IMG/VR virus record: IMGVR_UViG_3300033141_001118
Span: 1 to 35,953 of that record
Direction: 5' to 3' (one strand)
DNA length: 35,953 nucleotides
From: a virus
Made by a program: the position numbers and the translations under genes. Every line of letters starts with the position of its first letter. The stretch's first letter is position 1. This document shows, piece by piece, positions 1-7,594 of this stretch. Under the pieces are notes generated by a model. That model was not told the origin of the DNA, did no database searches, and worked only from the letters and a program-made list of their open reading frames with translations.

Positions 1-13
1 GGACAACTAAACT

Positions 14-415
14 ATGAATATAGAAAAACAAGTAGTATCACTAGAACTAGCTAAAGAGCTTAAAGAAGCTGGGTATCCGCAGGAGAGTTTGTTTTATCAT
101 GTGGCGTTTGCAAGTGGAAAAGACAACTTAATTGTTCAAGATCCTAGATGTATGGAGAATTTTGACCATGAGGAGTTTGAGATTTACTCAGCTCCCACTG
201 TAGCAGAGTTAGGTGAGGCGTTGCCAGAAGATATTGAAGTTCAAGAAGATGGATATTTTCTAAGGATTGATAAGTACATGAATGAATGGACTGTTGGATT
301 TTCTAGAGGAGCTAATTTATATTTTCCCCATAAAGACAAATCAGAAGCCAATGCCAGAGCGTTGATGTTATTATATTTAGCAAAAGAAGGTATAATTAAA
401 CTCAATGAACTATAG
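14..415 (+). CDS. Conserved phage protein of unknown function
   Basis: A 133-residue soluble, acidic protein. The order KELKEAGYPQESLFYHV near the N-terminus, APTVAELGEALPE in the middle (about residues 61-73) and EANARALMLLYLAKEG near the C-terminus is a pattern I recognise from small phage proteins of unknown function, usually among accessory genes. No catalytic motif or membrane segment is visible. It is the first gene in the window and its last codons overlap the next gene by 11 bases, so the two are probably co-translated. Function not assigned. Confidence 0.8.
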   Translation: MNIEKQVVSLELAKELKEAGYPQESLFYHVAFASGKDNLIVQDPRCMENFDHEEFEIYSAPTVAELGEALPEDIEVQEDGYFLRIDKYMNEWTVGFSRGANLYFPHKDKSEANARALMLLYLAKEGIIKLNEL

Positions 416-770
416 TTACATTCACGAAAAAGTAAGAAAAGAATGGGGTAAAGCAGACCACTGTGAATTATGTGGTAAGACTGATAAAAAAAGATATTGT
501 TGGTCAAACAAAACACACACATACAAGTTTAGAAGATCATCTTGGTGGCAACTATGTACTGGATGCCATAGAAAATATGATCTTAAGAGATTTAATATAA
601 CTGTTTGGAATAAAGGAATTAAAAAGGATAGAACAAGAATGTGTCCATATTGCAAGAAAACATTTAGTGCTAATAGAAAGGCTCAAGTTTATTGCGGAGT
701 GTCTTGTTCAAATAAAGTTAATGGTAATAAACCTAAAAAGCTATATCTAAAGAAAGAAGGCTTACTATGA
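405..770 (+). CDS. Double zinc-finger protein, possible HNH-like nuclease
   Basis: A 121-residue basic protein with two clear metal-binding knuckle pairs. The first is C20-x2-C23 with C51-x2-C54-H55, separated by an aromatic/basic stretch; the second is C80-x2-C83 with C97-x3-C101. The first half resembles the zinc scaffold of small phage HNH endonucleases, but I do not see a convincing catalytic H-N-H series, so a nucleic-acid-binding zinc protein is equally possible. It overlaps the upstream gene by 11 bases and its stop overlaps the next ATG (ATGA), which indicates translational coupling. The SD is weak. Confidence 0.75.
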   Translation: MNYSYIHEKVRKEWGKADHCELCGKTDKKRYCWSNKTHTYKFRRSSWWQLCTGCHRKYDLKRFNITVWNKGIKKDRTRMCPYCKKTFSANRKAQVYCGVSCSNKVNGNKPKKLYLKKEGLL

Positions 771-1114
771 AATCAAATAAGAGTGTAGAGTGGGTTGAGG
801 AGCAATGTCAAGCTAGGTGGGTTGAGAGAGATAGGTTTAGAGTAATGTGTGGTCATCCTATGCCATGTCCAAAACACTCTGATAGGGAAGAATATATACA
901 AAACTTAATAGACAAAGCAGTAGAGGCAGAAAGAGAGAGGTTTTTGAAGATGTCAAGAAAAGTAATGAATGGACTTATTACTGAAAATGTTAAAGATGTT
1001 GAAGCTAGTGATTTAAAAAACACTGATTCAAGATTAACATATCTATTGGGATTAAATGATTCTGCTGAAGATTATGAAGAAGAACTAAGAAACAAACTAA
1101 CAAAGGAGAAATGA
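767..1114 (+). CDS. Hypothetical protein with short Cys/His cluster
   Basis: A 115-residue charged protein starting at an ATG that overlaps the upstream stop (ATGA). A possible SD, AAGG, lies 6 bases before the ATG. The N-terminal third has C14 and a compact CGHPMPCPKH cluster (about residues 28-37) that could bind a metal; the rest is Glu/Lys/Arg-rich and probably helical (AVEAERERFL onward). No family recognised. Its place in a run of small overlapping genes suggests an early accessory role. Confidence 0.75.
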   Translation: MKSNKSVEWVEEQCQARWVERDRFRVMCGHPMPCPKHSDREEYIQNLIDKAVEAERERFLKMSRKVMNGLITENVKDVEASDLKNTDSRLTYLLGLNDSAEDYEEELRNKLTKEK

Positions 1115-1126
1115 ATAAAACAAAAT

Positions 1127-1330
1127 ATGATAAATAATGAAACACTAACCGAAGAATACAATAAAGCTAAAGAAGTGACCACTAATGAAGACCTTATAAT
1201 TGAAATGTTAACAGAAACATTCGGAGCTAAAGAGGTGAATGATTGGCTAGCTAGTAGAGCAGAAAAGGCCAGAGATTGGACTGATGAAGATGAGATTGAA
1301 TTTCAAGTAAGTCATATAGGGGCAATGTGA
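1127..1330 (+). CDS. Small acidic hypothetical protein
   Basis: A 67-residue acidic helical protein with no Cys and no recognised domain. The only Trp-containing patches are NDWLASRAEKARDW in the second half. The next gene begins with GTG inside its last codons, which supports it as a real translated member of the operon. An 8-codon ORF just upstream in another frame is not credible as a gene. Confidence 0.65.
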   Translation: MINNETLTEEYNKAKEVTTNEDLIIEMLTETFGAKEVNDWLASRAEKARDWTDEDEIEFQVSHIGAM

Positions 1331-1482
1331 GACTGACTAGAAAGCCTAAAACCTGTAAGGATTGTAGTGAGGAGTTCTTGGGAGGAGCAACCGCACTCTA
1401 TTGCTATGACTGTAAGAATAAGCGAGTTAATAAAAACAAATCAAAATATAATAAAAAGAGAAATCAAGAGAGGAAGAAGTGA
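1327..1482 (+). CDS. Small zinc-ribbon protein
   Basis: A 51-residue ORF starting at GTG 1327 and ending at TGA 1480-1482. It reads MRLTRKPKTCKDC at the start and carries CKDC and CYDC knuckles (C10/C13 and C26/C29), followed by a very basic tail rich in Lys, Arg and Asn. This is the usual form of a small phage zinc ribbon that binds nucleic acid. Both ends overlap neighbours by 4 bases (GTGA-type junctions), the strongest evidence that it is a real gene. Role unknown. Confidence 0.7.
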   Translation: MRLTRKPKTCKDCSEEFLGGATALYCYDCKNKRVNKNKSKYNKKRNQERKK

Positions 1483-1964
1483 CTATTACACGACACAAGA
1501 AAAACGGGATATTAATAGAATTTAATAATGGATTGAAATTATCCACTATTTGGGGGTATCTTAATTACTGTGAAAATAATGACAATCCATCAAGTGATGG
1601 ACTAGGATTTGGTGTTCAGAAAGATGGTAGTAAAGACGTTGAATTCATGTTTACTGCTGGAGATAGTGAAACTATTAAAAAACTATGCAAGAGGTTTGGA
1701 AGTGATGAAAACCTAAGTGGCTATGTCCCACTAGAGAAGTGGTTAGAAATGCTCTCTTATATACAAAAAATAGATAAGCCAGAGCTAGAGCATGAGATTG
1801 AGAAGTTAAACACAAATATTCGTAAATATAATGAAGGCAAGGCTAATGAGTTGTATAGGGTAAAACCAACAATAGACAATGTTGATAACCTTTGGTGGAG
1901 ATCAAACAAAGCTAGAGATAAAATAAACGAAATAATTGACCATATAAATAAGGAAAGTAAATGA
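1479..1964 (+). CDS. Hypothetical protein, C-terminal coiled coil
   Basis: A 161-residue protein that starts at GTG 1479, coupled to the upstream stop. The first 80 residues look globular; residues about 100-161 are highly charged and helical (ELEHEIEKLNTNIRKY, then NKARDKINEIIDHINKE). No known family, catalytic motif or membrane segment is apparent. Its stop overlaps the NUMOD4 gene start by 4 bases. Confidence 0.7.
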   Translation: MTITRHKKNGILIEFNNGLKLSTIWGYLNYCENNDNPSSDGLGFGVQKDGSKDVEFMFTAGDSETIKKLCKRFGSDENLSGYVPLEKWLEMLSYIQKIDKPELEHEIEKLNTNIRKYNEGKANELYRVKPTIDNVDNLWWRSNKARDKINEIIDHINKESK

Positions 1965-2203
1965 CTAAATGGAAAGACATCCCAGAATACGAGAATAGAT
2001 ATCAAGTTAGTAGTGATGGGCAGGTAAGAAGTAAGACAAGATATGCCACAGCATTTGGAGACAAGAAGCTCATTAAAGGTCGAGCATTAAAGGTGAAATC
2101 AATACGAAAAGATGGTTGTATAATATATGGATTGTTTGGAAACAATGGAAGATCTAAGAGTATCAATGTAACTAATTTAGTAAAAGAACTATGGAAACAG
2201 TAG
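1961..2203 (+). CDS. Stand-alone NUMOD4-domain protein
   Basis: An 80-residue protein that begins with a NUMOD4 motif: W-K-D-I-P-x-Y-E-x-x-Y-Q-V-S-S-D-G-x-V-R-S at residues 4-24. NUMOD4 normally lies at the N-terminus of HNH homing endonucleases and helps bind DNA. Here the protein ends before any HNH catalytic part, and no HNH remnant is seen in the next 200 bases, so it is either a truncated homing endonuclease or a small DNA-binding protein. It starts inside the upstream stop codon region (ATGA). Confidence 0.8.
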   Translation: MTKWKDIPEYENRYQVSSDGQVRSKTRYATAFGDKKLIKGRALKVKSIRKDGCIIYGLFGNNGRSKSINVTNLVKELWKQ

Positions 2204-2234
2204 ACAAACTTGACTAAAAATGATAGTCTGAACT

Positions 2235-2399
2235 ATGAAGAAAAAACAGAATTATATTTGCACCCCAGAAATAAAACTAAAGAGATCAAACGAGGTCTTT
2301 AAAGCTAATCTTCCTAGAAAAGGTGTTGATTATGTCATCATCAAGCGTGTTGGAAGTAATAAAATTACCCTATGTGTGGAGGATTACCCAGAAAAATAA
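2235..2399 (+). CDS. Small basic hypothetical protein
   Basis: A 54-residue ORF (starts MKKKQNYICTPEIKLK, ends CVEDYPEK). It fills the space between the NUMOD4 gene and the next gene, and its TAA is directly followed by the next ATG, which is the spacing seen throughout this region. SD is weak. No family recognised; the content of Lys, Arg and beta-branched residues suggests a small folded protein. Confidence 0.55.
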   Translation: MKKKQNYICTPEIKLKRSNEVFKANLPRKGVDYVIIKRVGSNKITLCVEDYPEK

Positions 2400-2612
2400 A
2401 TGATTGTTTACAAAACTGCCCAAAATCACCGAAGTATTCCTCAAGGAACTAGGTTTGTGTTTGTTAGATCAAAACAACTATTTAAGTCAACTAATAACAA
2501 ATTCATGATAACTAATCAGGAGAGTAGAAGGTTTCCAGGATTAATAGAGATAGACGAAGAGATATTAAAGGAAAAGAAACGTAAAAATAATAAATGGCGT
2601 ATGAAGTTCTAA
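2400..2612 (+). CDS. Small basic hypothetical protein
   Basis: A 70-residue basic protein whose ATG abuts the stop of the 54-residue gene before it. The pattern is beta-rich (GTRFVFVRSKQLFK, then FPGLIEIDEEIL) followed by a Lys/Arg-rich tail (KEKKRKNNKWRMKF) that could contact nucleic acid. No recognised domain. Confidence 0.6.
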   Translation: MIVYKTAQNHRSIPQGTRFVFVRSKQLFKSTNNKFMITNQESRRFPGLIEIDEEILKEKKRKNNKWRMKF

Positions 2613-2625
2613 GAAAGGAATAATA

Positions 2626-2907
2626 ATGCCAAAACAAAAGAAGATAACAGAAAAGTCATATAAACCAAAGAACTATGCTAAACATAGAGATGCTTGGATA
2701 AATGAGCTTGTAGAAGCTAATGTTAATCCTATTTTATATAAACTCTCACAATATCCTATTATTGGAAGACTGTTCTCTATGAATACAGGAGTAACTGTTG
2801 AAGTAGAACACTTGAAAGCAACTAAGGGAACTTTAGGCGGTCAAAAGATTGTTGTTACAAACAATGGTGAGACTATTGGAGAGAGAATATTTTGGGTTAA
2901 GAAATGA
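2626..2907 (+). CDS. Hypothetical protein
   Basis: A 93-residue basic protein preceded by a good SD (GAAAGGAATAATAATG). The N-terminus is Lys-rich and helical; the C-terminal half looks like beta strands (GVTVEVEHLKA, KIVVTNNGETIGERIFWV). No family assigned. Its stop overlaps the following ATG by 4 bases. Confidence 0.7.
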   Translation: MPKQKKITEKSYKPKNYAKHRDAWINELVEANVNPILYKLSQYPIIGRLFSMNTGVTVEVEHLKATKGTLGGQKIVVTNNGETIGERIFWVKK

Positions 2908-3323
2908 AACAACATATTACTATAGAACAACTAAATAATTTGAGTGATAAGGGTAAGGGGAAGCTTAGGGAGTGGTGGATACCGATTGAGGGAAACATTA
3001 TTTATGTTGAGAAAAATTGGTTAGGCGATAAAAAGGGGAAAAGTGTTTTGTTTGATGATGTTGAGCAGGGTGACGGCTTATTCTTTTTATATAGCAATAT
3101 GACTTACTACCCATCTGCTGAATCAATTAATGAGGACAATGTTATTATTTGGCCTCTCCTCTCAATCGGTCAAATGATTGAGTTTTTAAAAGATGAGATT
3201 AATTTTAATCTGGATTATTCATCACTTGATGATACATGGGGAGTATTAACCAATGAGTGTGAAGAGGGAAATAAGGAGCTTTGCGACGCACTTTGGGAAG
3301 TAGTGAAGAAAGCTTTAGAGTGA
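2904..3323 (+). CDS. Conserved phage hypothetical protein
   Basis: A 139-residue acidic protein starting within the upstream stop (ATGA). The opening ITIEQLNNLSDKGKGKLREW and the later LLSIGQMIEFL segment are reminiscent of small phage proteins of unknown function that begin with this helical motif. Many Trp and acidic residues, no Cys cluster except near the C-terminus. Function not assigned. Confidence 0.75.
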   Translation: MKQHITIEQLNNLSDKGKGKLREWWIPIEGNIIYVEKNWLGDKKGKSVLFDDVEQGDGLFFLYSNMTYYPSAESINEDNVIIWPLLSIGQMIEFLKDEINFNLDYSSLDDTWGVLTNECEEGNKELCDALWEVVKKALE

Positions 3324-3448
3324 AGATTATTATTTTTGCAATATTATTCCTAATATTTGATTCAGTCTTCTTCGGAAGAGATAACACCTTTTTAATAGTG
3401 TTTCTAATTGGTTATTCAATACCATCAATAATTAGTTGTGATGAATGA
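3320..3448 (+). CDS. Small membrane protein
   Basis: A 42-residue ORF from GTG 3320, overlapping the upstream stop (GTGA), to TGA 3446-3448. Almost the whole chain is hydrophobic: KIIIFAILFLIFDSVFF, a short charged turn GRDN, then TFLIVFLIGYSIPSIIS. This predicts one hairpin of two short membrane segments. It is the last gene before the terminase promoter. Role unknown; small membrane proteins of this kind are common in phage early regions. Confidence 0.6.
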   Translation: MKIIIFAILFLIFDSVFFGRDNTFLIVFLIGYSIPSIISCDE

Positions 3449-3468
3449 TGTGTTATATTGATTTTAAT
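3432..3468 (+). promoter_or_regulatory. Promoter with late-type motif before terS
   Basis: Extended -10 TGT-TATATT (3451-3459) with a weak -35 TTAGTT (3432-3437) and a 16-base spacer, followed by GATTTTAAT. It is the most divergent of six copies of the TGN-TAYATT-CRRAYTAKT motif. A start site near 3466 would give a leader of about 25 bases to the terS ATG. Confidence 0.55.
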
Positions 3469-3490
3469 AACAAATAACACAAAAGGAACT

Positions 3491-3775
3491 ATGTCGAAAG
3501 GAACGAGTAATCAAACTCCAGACAAAAGTAACTTACGAGGCAAGGGAACCCCCCCTATTAGTAGACAGAAAGCTTATTCAAAAGCAGCCTCTCATTTTCA
3601 CGAAGCATTACAAACTGCAGTAGATGTCATGAGAACATCTAATAACGATTCAAATCGTATTAGTGCTGCAAAGATGATCATTAATAAGGTTCTTCCAGAT
3701 CTAAAGGCCTCTGATATTACAACAGATGGTGAATCATTAAGAAAGATTATCTTTAATGTCGACCTTGGAGATTAA
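3491..3775 (+). CDS. terS: Putative terminase small subunit
   Basis: The small subunit would recognise phage DNA and load the large terminase onto it. The reading frame opens at 3458, but I choose ATG 3491 because AAAAGGA lies just upstream and the -10 element covers the earlier codons. The 94-residue product has a basic, flexible N-terminus (SKGTSNQTPDKSNLRGKG), then helices HFHEALQTAVDVMRTS and RISAAKMIINKVLPDLKA, which resembles the C-terminal oligomerisation part of small terminases. The main evidence is position: it overlaps terL by 20 bases. No clear helix-turn-helix is seen, so the call is moderate. Confidence 0.6.
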   Translation: MSKGTSNQTPDKSNLRGKGTPPISRQKAYSKAASHFHEALQTAVDVMRTSNNDSNRISAAKMIINKVLPDLKASDITTDGESLRKIIFNVDLGD

Positions 3776-5183
3776 TCTAAAACCAAACGTAAAACAAAAA
3801 CTAGCTTATAGACGACTCTTAGATAAAGAAACAAGATTTGTCTTTATGGGTGGTGCTGCTGGTGGCGGTAAGTCATGGTTAGGGGCTGAGTGGATTATTG
3901 CAATGAGTTATAAGTATCCAGGGACTAAGTGGTTTATTGGTAGAAAAGAATTAAAACGACTCATGGCCTCCTCAGTAGTTACTTTTTACAAGGTTTTAAA
4001 GTGGCACAACATCCCCAAATCAGATTGGAAATTAAACGGACAATATAATTATCTAGAGAACACTACTAACGGTTCTAGAATAGATCTTCTTGATCTTGCC
4101 TATAAGCCGACAGATCCAGACTTCGAAAGACTGGGATCTCTTGAATATACAGGTGGCTGGATAGAAGAGGCTGGAGAGATTCACTTCAAAGCCTTTGACG
4201 TTCTTAAAACTCGTGTAGGCAGACACGAAAACACAAAATACGGATTATTGCCACCAAAGATATTGGGAACTTTAAATCCAAGCAAGGAGTGGGTTTATAG
4301 AATTGTATACAAACCCTGGAAAGAGGGGAGTTTGACATTAGACTATTCCTTCATTCCGGCTTTCTACTACGATAACCCTCACACAGCAGAGGAGTATGGT
4401 AAGCAATTAGAAATGATATCTGACCCAGTGACTAGGGCTCGACTCAAAGATGGTAACTGGGATTATGATGATGATGAAAACGCCCTAATCAAATACGAAT
4501 CTATTTTAGACTTATTTACTAATGTACCGATACCGAACGTAAATTCTTATCTAACAGCTGACATTGCAAGGTATGGGAGTGATAAAACTGTAATTGGTAT
4601 ATGGATGGGATTAGACCTAATTAAAGTAATAGAGATGAAAAAGCTTAATACAGTACAAGTTGCTGAGAAGATTAAAGAGATTATTCATATAAATAGAATA
4701 CCTCGTAGTCATGTGATAGTTGATGAAGACGGCATAGGTGGTGGTGTAGTGGATCAATTACCAGGAGTAAAAGGTTTTATAGCTAATACCTCACCCATTA
4801 AATCACAAGATCCTCAGTTCATGGGAAATGATAAGAAGTTATTCACTCCTAATTACAAGAACCTAAAAACTCAATGCAGTTATATGTTGGCTGATAAGGT
4901 GAACAATCATGAGCTTTCTATTAGTGGAGAAGTGTCTGAAGAGATTAAAGAGTTTATTGTTCAAGAACTACAGCAGATTAAAAGGAAGATTACTCCAGAT
5001 GATAGCAAGCTGCAGTTAGTTCCCAAGCAGGATATTAAAGACGCTATAGGAAGATCCCCAGATTATTCTGACATGATGATGATGAGGATGGCTTTCGATG
5101 TTAAAAAAGAGAAGGTGTTTAGACCACCACCACTAAATGAAATAAATCAACAAGACTTTGGTGGAGTTAATTTTGATTTTTAA
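3756..5183 (+). CDS. terL: Terminase large subunit (ATPase-nuclease)
   Basis: A 475-residue DNA-packaging motor. The ATPase half has Walker A GGAAGGGKS at residues 32-40 and a Walker B-like GGWIEEAGE with catalytic Glu at 137/138. A coupling motif LGTLNPS follows. The nuclease half shows the RNase H-fold acidic residues: D269 in LTADIARYGSDK, D323 in VIVDEDGIGGG and D439 in SPDYSDMMMM. Length and order match the Terminase_6/XtmB-type large subunits. The start overlaps terS by 20 bases. It would dock on the portal encoded just downstream and cut the DNA during headful or site-specific packaging. Confidence 0.96.
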   Translation: MSTLEINLKPNVKQKLAYRRLLDKETRFVFMGGAAGGGKSWLGAEWIIAMSYKYPGTKWFIGRKELKRLMASSVVTFYKVLKWHNIPKSDWKLNGQYNYLENTTNGSRIDLLDLAYKPTDPDFERLGSLEYTGGWIEEAGEIHFKAFDVLKTRVGRHENTKYGLLPPKILGTLNPSKEWVYRIVYKPWKEGSLTLDYSFIPAFYYDNPHTAEEYGKQLEMISDPVTRARLKDGNWDYDDDENALIKYESILDLFTNVPIPNVNSYLTADIARYGSDKTVIGIWMGLDLIKVIEMKKLNTVQVAEKIKEIIHINRIPRSHVIVDEDGIGGGVVDQLPGVKGFIANTSPIKSQDPQFMGNDKKLFTPNYKNLKTQCSYMLADKVNNHELSISGEVSEEIKEFIVQELQQIKRKITPDDSKLQLVPKQDIKDAIGRSPDYSDMMMMRMAFDVKKEKVFRPPPLNEINQQDFGGVNFDF

Positions 5184-5188
5184 ATAAC

Positions 5189-5225
5189 TGGACAGTAATT
5201 TGTTTTATGTTACATTCGGATTAGT
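5189..5225 (+). promoter_or_regulatory. Promoter before portal gene
   Basis: -35 TGGACA (5189-5194), 16-base spacer, extended -10 TGT-TACATT (5208-5216) and the downstream part CGGATTAGT. A perfect 14-base palindrome, TTAGTTATAACTAA (5221-5234), overlaps the expected start site, so the mRNA would begin with a short stem or the site could bind a dimeric regulator. Leader to the portal ATG is about 28 bases. Confidence 0.7.
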
Positions 5226-5249
5226 TATAACTAACCCAAGAGTATCACA

Positions 5250-6983
5250 ATGATAAATAAGAACGATCTTCAATATATTATCTCTACAGCCAAAGACGAG
5301 GGCTATGAATTCCAAGAACGACGTAGGTCTGATTGGAGAGAAAACTATTCCCTATACAGAGATAAAGTAACTATAAACAGACTAACTCAAAGACAATCTG
5401 TAAACATTCCCATGATGAAAGGTGTTATTAGAACCCTTTTGTCTAAGGTTAATGATATGCCTGTTCTAGAGTTTGACAACTTAGATAATGATAAACAAAA
5501 AGAGCTTTTCTTTAACGAAGTATGGCAAATAACATCAGAAGAGAACAGACTTAAGTTAAAAGACTTAGTTGATAAGAAGCAAGTTATGCTTTATGGACGG
5601 TCATTTAAGAAACTTAATGTTGTTAATGGTAGGTTTGTAGTTGATATTATTGATCCTCATGACATGTTAGTTAGTAGGTTTATGGATCCAACAGATATTG
5701 ATAGCTCTGACTATGTGATTCAACAGCACATCTTTTCAACATTTGCAGATGTTAAAGAAAACTCTATGTATGATAAAAAAGTAGTTAGAGAATTGGAAGA
5801 CTATTTTGAATCAGAACAGGGATTAATTAAGTCAGTAGAAAACACCGAGTCTTTGAGAGAAAAGAATGATCGTCTTAGAGATATGGGGCTAGATGATGTA
5901 GATAATCCAGTATTAGGACAAACAGTTGTTGAGCTTAATGAGGTGTTTATAAAGACATGGAATGAAGAAACTGAAAGAGAAGAAATTATATTTGCAGTCA
6001 CAGGTGAAGGTTTGGTTTTATATGCTGAGTGGCTTAATGAGGTAATTGGCGAGACAGTAGATGATTTCTGGGCTACACACTACCCATTTGAATCATGGAC
6101 AGATGACATTGAGAACACAGATTTTTGGAGTGATGGTGTGGCAGATACTCTTAGAACGCCAAATAAAGTTGTTAATAGTTGGTTTTCACAGATGGTAGAG
6201 AATAGAACTCTTCGTAACTTTGGAATGAATTACTATGATTCTAATCAATCTGGAGAAGATGCTCCATTCGTTCCTCAAACATACTCACCAAGACCTTGGG
6301 GCTGGTATCCAGTGCCAGGTAATCCAAACGATAAGATTAAGAATGTAGAAGTGCCAGCATTACACGGAAACTTAGAAGATCTTAATTTTGTAATTGGAAT
6401 GGGTGAAAAGGCAAGTGCAGCAACTGCTATCGCTCAAGGAGTTACAGAACAGAGGAGAATTACTTTAGGAGAGGTTGAGTTATTAGCTGGAAATGCCAAC
6501 GAACGTATTCAATCTATGAGTACCTACTACATCGATTCATGGAAGGCATTCGGTCATAAATATATTAAAATGGTTGAGGCGGTTGGAGATGAGTTAGATT
6601 CTTATAAAATCTTTAAAAAAGGTTTCAAAGGTAACATCTTTAAGAAGGAAGTTGAGCCAAGTGATTGGGCAGCTAAAGAAGGTTATGGAGTTAGAGTAAT
6701 TTCAGCGACTGATAAGTCACAACAAGACCTAGAAGAAATACAAAAACTAAACGCAGCTAAACAATTGATGGTTGGTAATTCTGCCCTAGATAAATTATTT
6801 AAAAGAAGAATGCTTGATACTAGTGGATTATCACCAGATGAAATCAAGGAAGTCATGGCAGTGGAAGAAGATAGATTAAAAGCAATTGAACAACAGCAAA
6901 CAATAATGCCAGGGATGGGACAGGGAGCAGGGCCAACAGCACCACCAGCTTTGCCAGCACCCCAAACCCCAGTCTCAGCATAA
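5250..6983 (+). CDS. Portal protein
   Basis: A 577-residue protein directly after terL, the usual place of the portal, which forms the dodecameric ring at one capsid vertex. The N-terminal region (RRSDWRENYSLYRDKVTINR), the central stretch around HYPFESWTDDIENTDFWSDG and VADTLRTPNKVVNSW, and the long helical C-terminal part with GEKASAATAIAQGVTEQRR fit portals of podovirus-like phages. It ends in a Pro/Gln/Ala-rich tail (PPALPAPQTPVSA) that is probably disordered. A dedicated promoter precedes it, while the SD is weak. Confident on context and overall pattern. Confidence 0.9.
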   Translation: MINKNDLQYIISTAKDEGYEFQERRRSDWRENYSLYRDKVTINRLTQRQSVNIPMMKGVIRTLLSKVNDMPVLEFDNLDNDKQKELFFNEVWQITSEENRLKLKDLVDKKQVMLYGRSFKKLNVVNGRFVVDIIDPHDMLVSRFMDPTDIDSSDYVIQQHIFSTFADVKENSMYDKKVVRELEDYFESEQGLIKSVENTESLREKNDRLRDMGLDDVDNPVLGQTVVELNEVFIKTWNEETEREEIIFAVTGEGLVLYAEWLNEVIGETVDDFWATHYPFESWTDDIENTDFWSDGVADTLRTPNKVVNSWFSQMVENRTLRNFGMNYYDSNQSGEDAPFVPQTYSPRPWGWYPVPGNPNDKIKNVEVPALHGNLEDLNFVIGMGEKASAATAIAQGVTEQRRITLGEVELLAGNANERIQSMSTYYIDSWKAFGHKYIKMVEAVGDELDSYKIFKKGFKGNIFKKEVEPSDWAAKEGYGVRVISATDKSQQDLEEIQKLNAAKQLMVGNSALDKLFKRRMLDTSGLSPDEIKEVMAVEEDRLKAIEQQQTIMPGMGQGAGPTAPPALPAPQTPVSA

Positions 6984-6992
6984 AGGAAAAGT

Positions 6993-7322
6993 ATGAATAA
7001 GCTTAATTTGAGTATGGATAAAATGCTCAGCTCAATGGGTCTTAAATATGACGACCTCTCAAGTGATGAGAAGGAAACATATTACCAGATGTTAGAGGTG
7101 TCTGAAAAGAAAGCCCTTTCTTCCGAAGAGATGAAGAATTATATTCAAGTAATGATTAGGTCAGTTGAAGCTGAACTTGTTGACACTAAAGAGAAGAGTA
7201 GAAAATCAATTTTCTTAAAAGCTAGATTAAAGAACTACATCCTACTGGAGTCATTTTTATTAGGCCCAGATAGAGCTAAGAAGTCTCTTGAGAAGTATGT
7301 GGGTACTCTGAAAACAGTATGA
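6993..7322 (+). CDS. Hypothetical helical protein in head operon
   Basis: A 109-residue helical, charged protein preceded by ATAAAGGAAAAGTATG (good SD). It has no cysteine and no known motif. Regular heptad-like segments (MKNYIQVMIRSVEAELVDTKEKS) suggest oligomerisation. It lies between portal and scaffold, so a minor head or assembly role is likely, but no family is recognised. Confidence 0.75.
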   Translation: MNKLNLSMDKMLSSMGLKYDDLSSDEKETYYQMLEVSEKKALSSEEMKNYIQVMIRSVEAELVDTKEKSRKSIFLKARLKNYILLESFLLGPDRAKKSLEKYVGTLKTV

Positions 7323-7337
7323 TATATTCGAATTATT
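7320..7337 (+). promoter_or_regulatory. Late-type promoter motif
   Basis: TGA-TATATT-CGAATTATT overlaps the end of the 109-aa gene and lies 20 bases before the next ATG. It matches the motif before portal, capsid and the genes at 17227 and 24295 in every constrained position. No recognisable -35 hexamer. Confidence 0.5.
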
Positions 7338-7357
7338 AAGTAGTAAAAAAGGAAATT

Positions 7358-7561
7358 ATGAAATTACCACAAAAAGCACAAGAGGCCTTAGACAAGGTTT
7401 TAGCTAAAAATCCAGCAGTTTTAAGAACTATGGAAATTGCTTTTCTAAGAGCAAGACAAGAATACCTCTCTGATGAACAGAAGAAGAAGTTTTCTAGTGT
7501 TTTAGTTAAGGAAAAGAAAGTAGCTAAAAAATCTAAGAAGTCAGTTAAAAAAGCTAAATAA
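7358..7561 (+). CDS. Small basic protein with Lys-rich tail
   Basis: A 67-residue protein with SD AAAAAAGGAAATTATG. The first part is helical (KLPQKAQEALDKVLAKNPAV); the last 17 residues are almost only Lys, Val, Ala and Ser (KEKKVAKKSKKSVKKAK), like histone-tail or protamine-like DNA-binding segments. It sits between portal and scaffold, so it could bind packaged DNA or the acidic scaffold. No family recognised. It has its own copy of the late promoter motif. Confidence 0.7.
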   Translation: MKLPQKAQEALDKVLAKNPAVLRTMEIAFLRARQEYLSDEQKKKFSSVLVKEKKVAKKSKKSVKKAK

Positions 7562-7594
7562 TAAATAGTAACCAAACCCAGAAAGGACGGTTAT

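Noticed and set aside
1111-1137. 8-codon ORF starting at 1111
   Set aside because: Too short to support; the 1127 frame explains the region.
3458-3490. Upstream in-frame start for terS at 3458
   Set aside because: It begins inside the -10 element and lacks an SD; ATG 3491 has AAAAGGA upstream.
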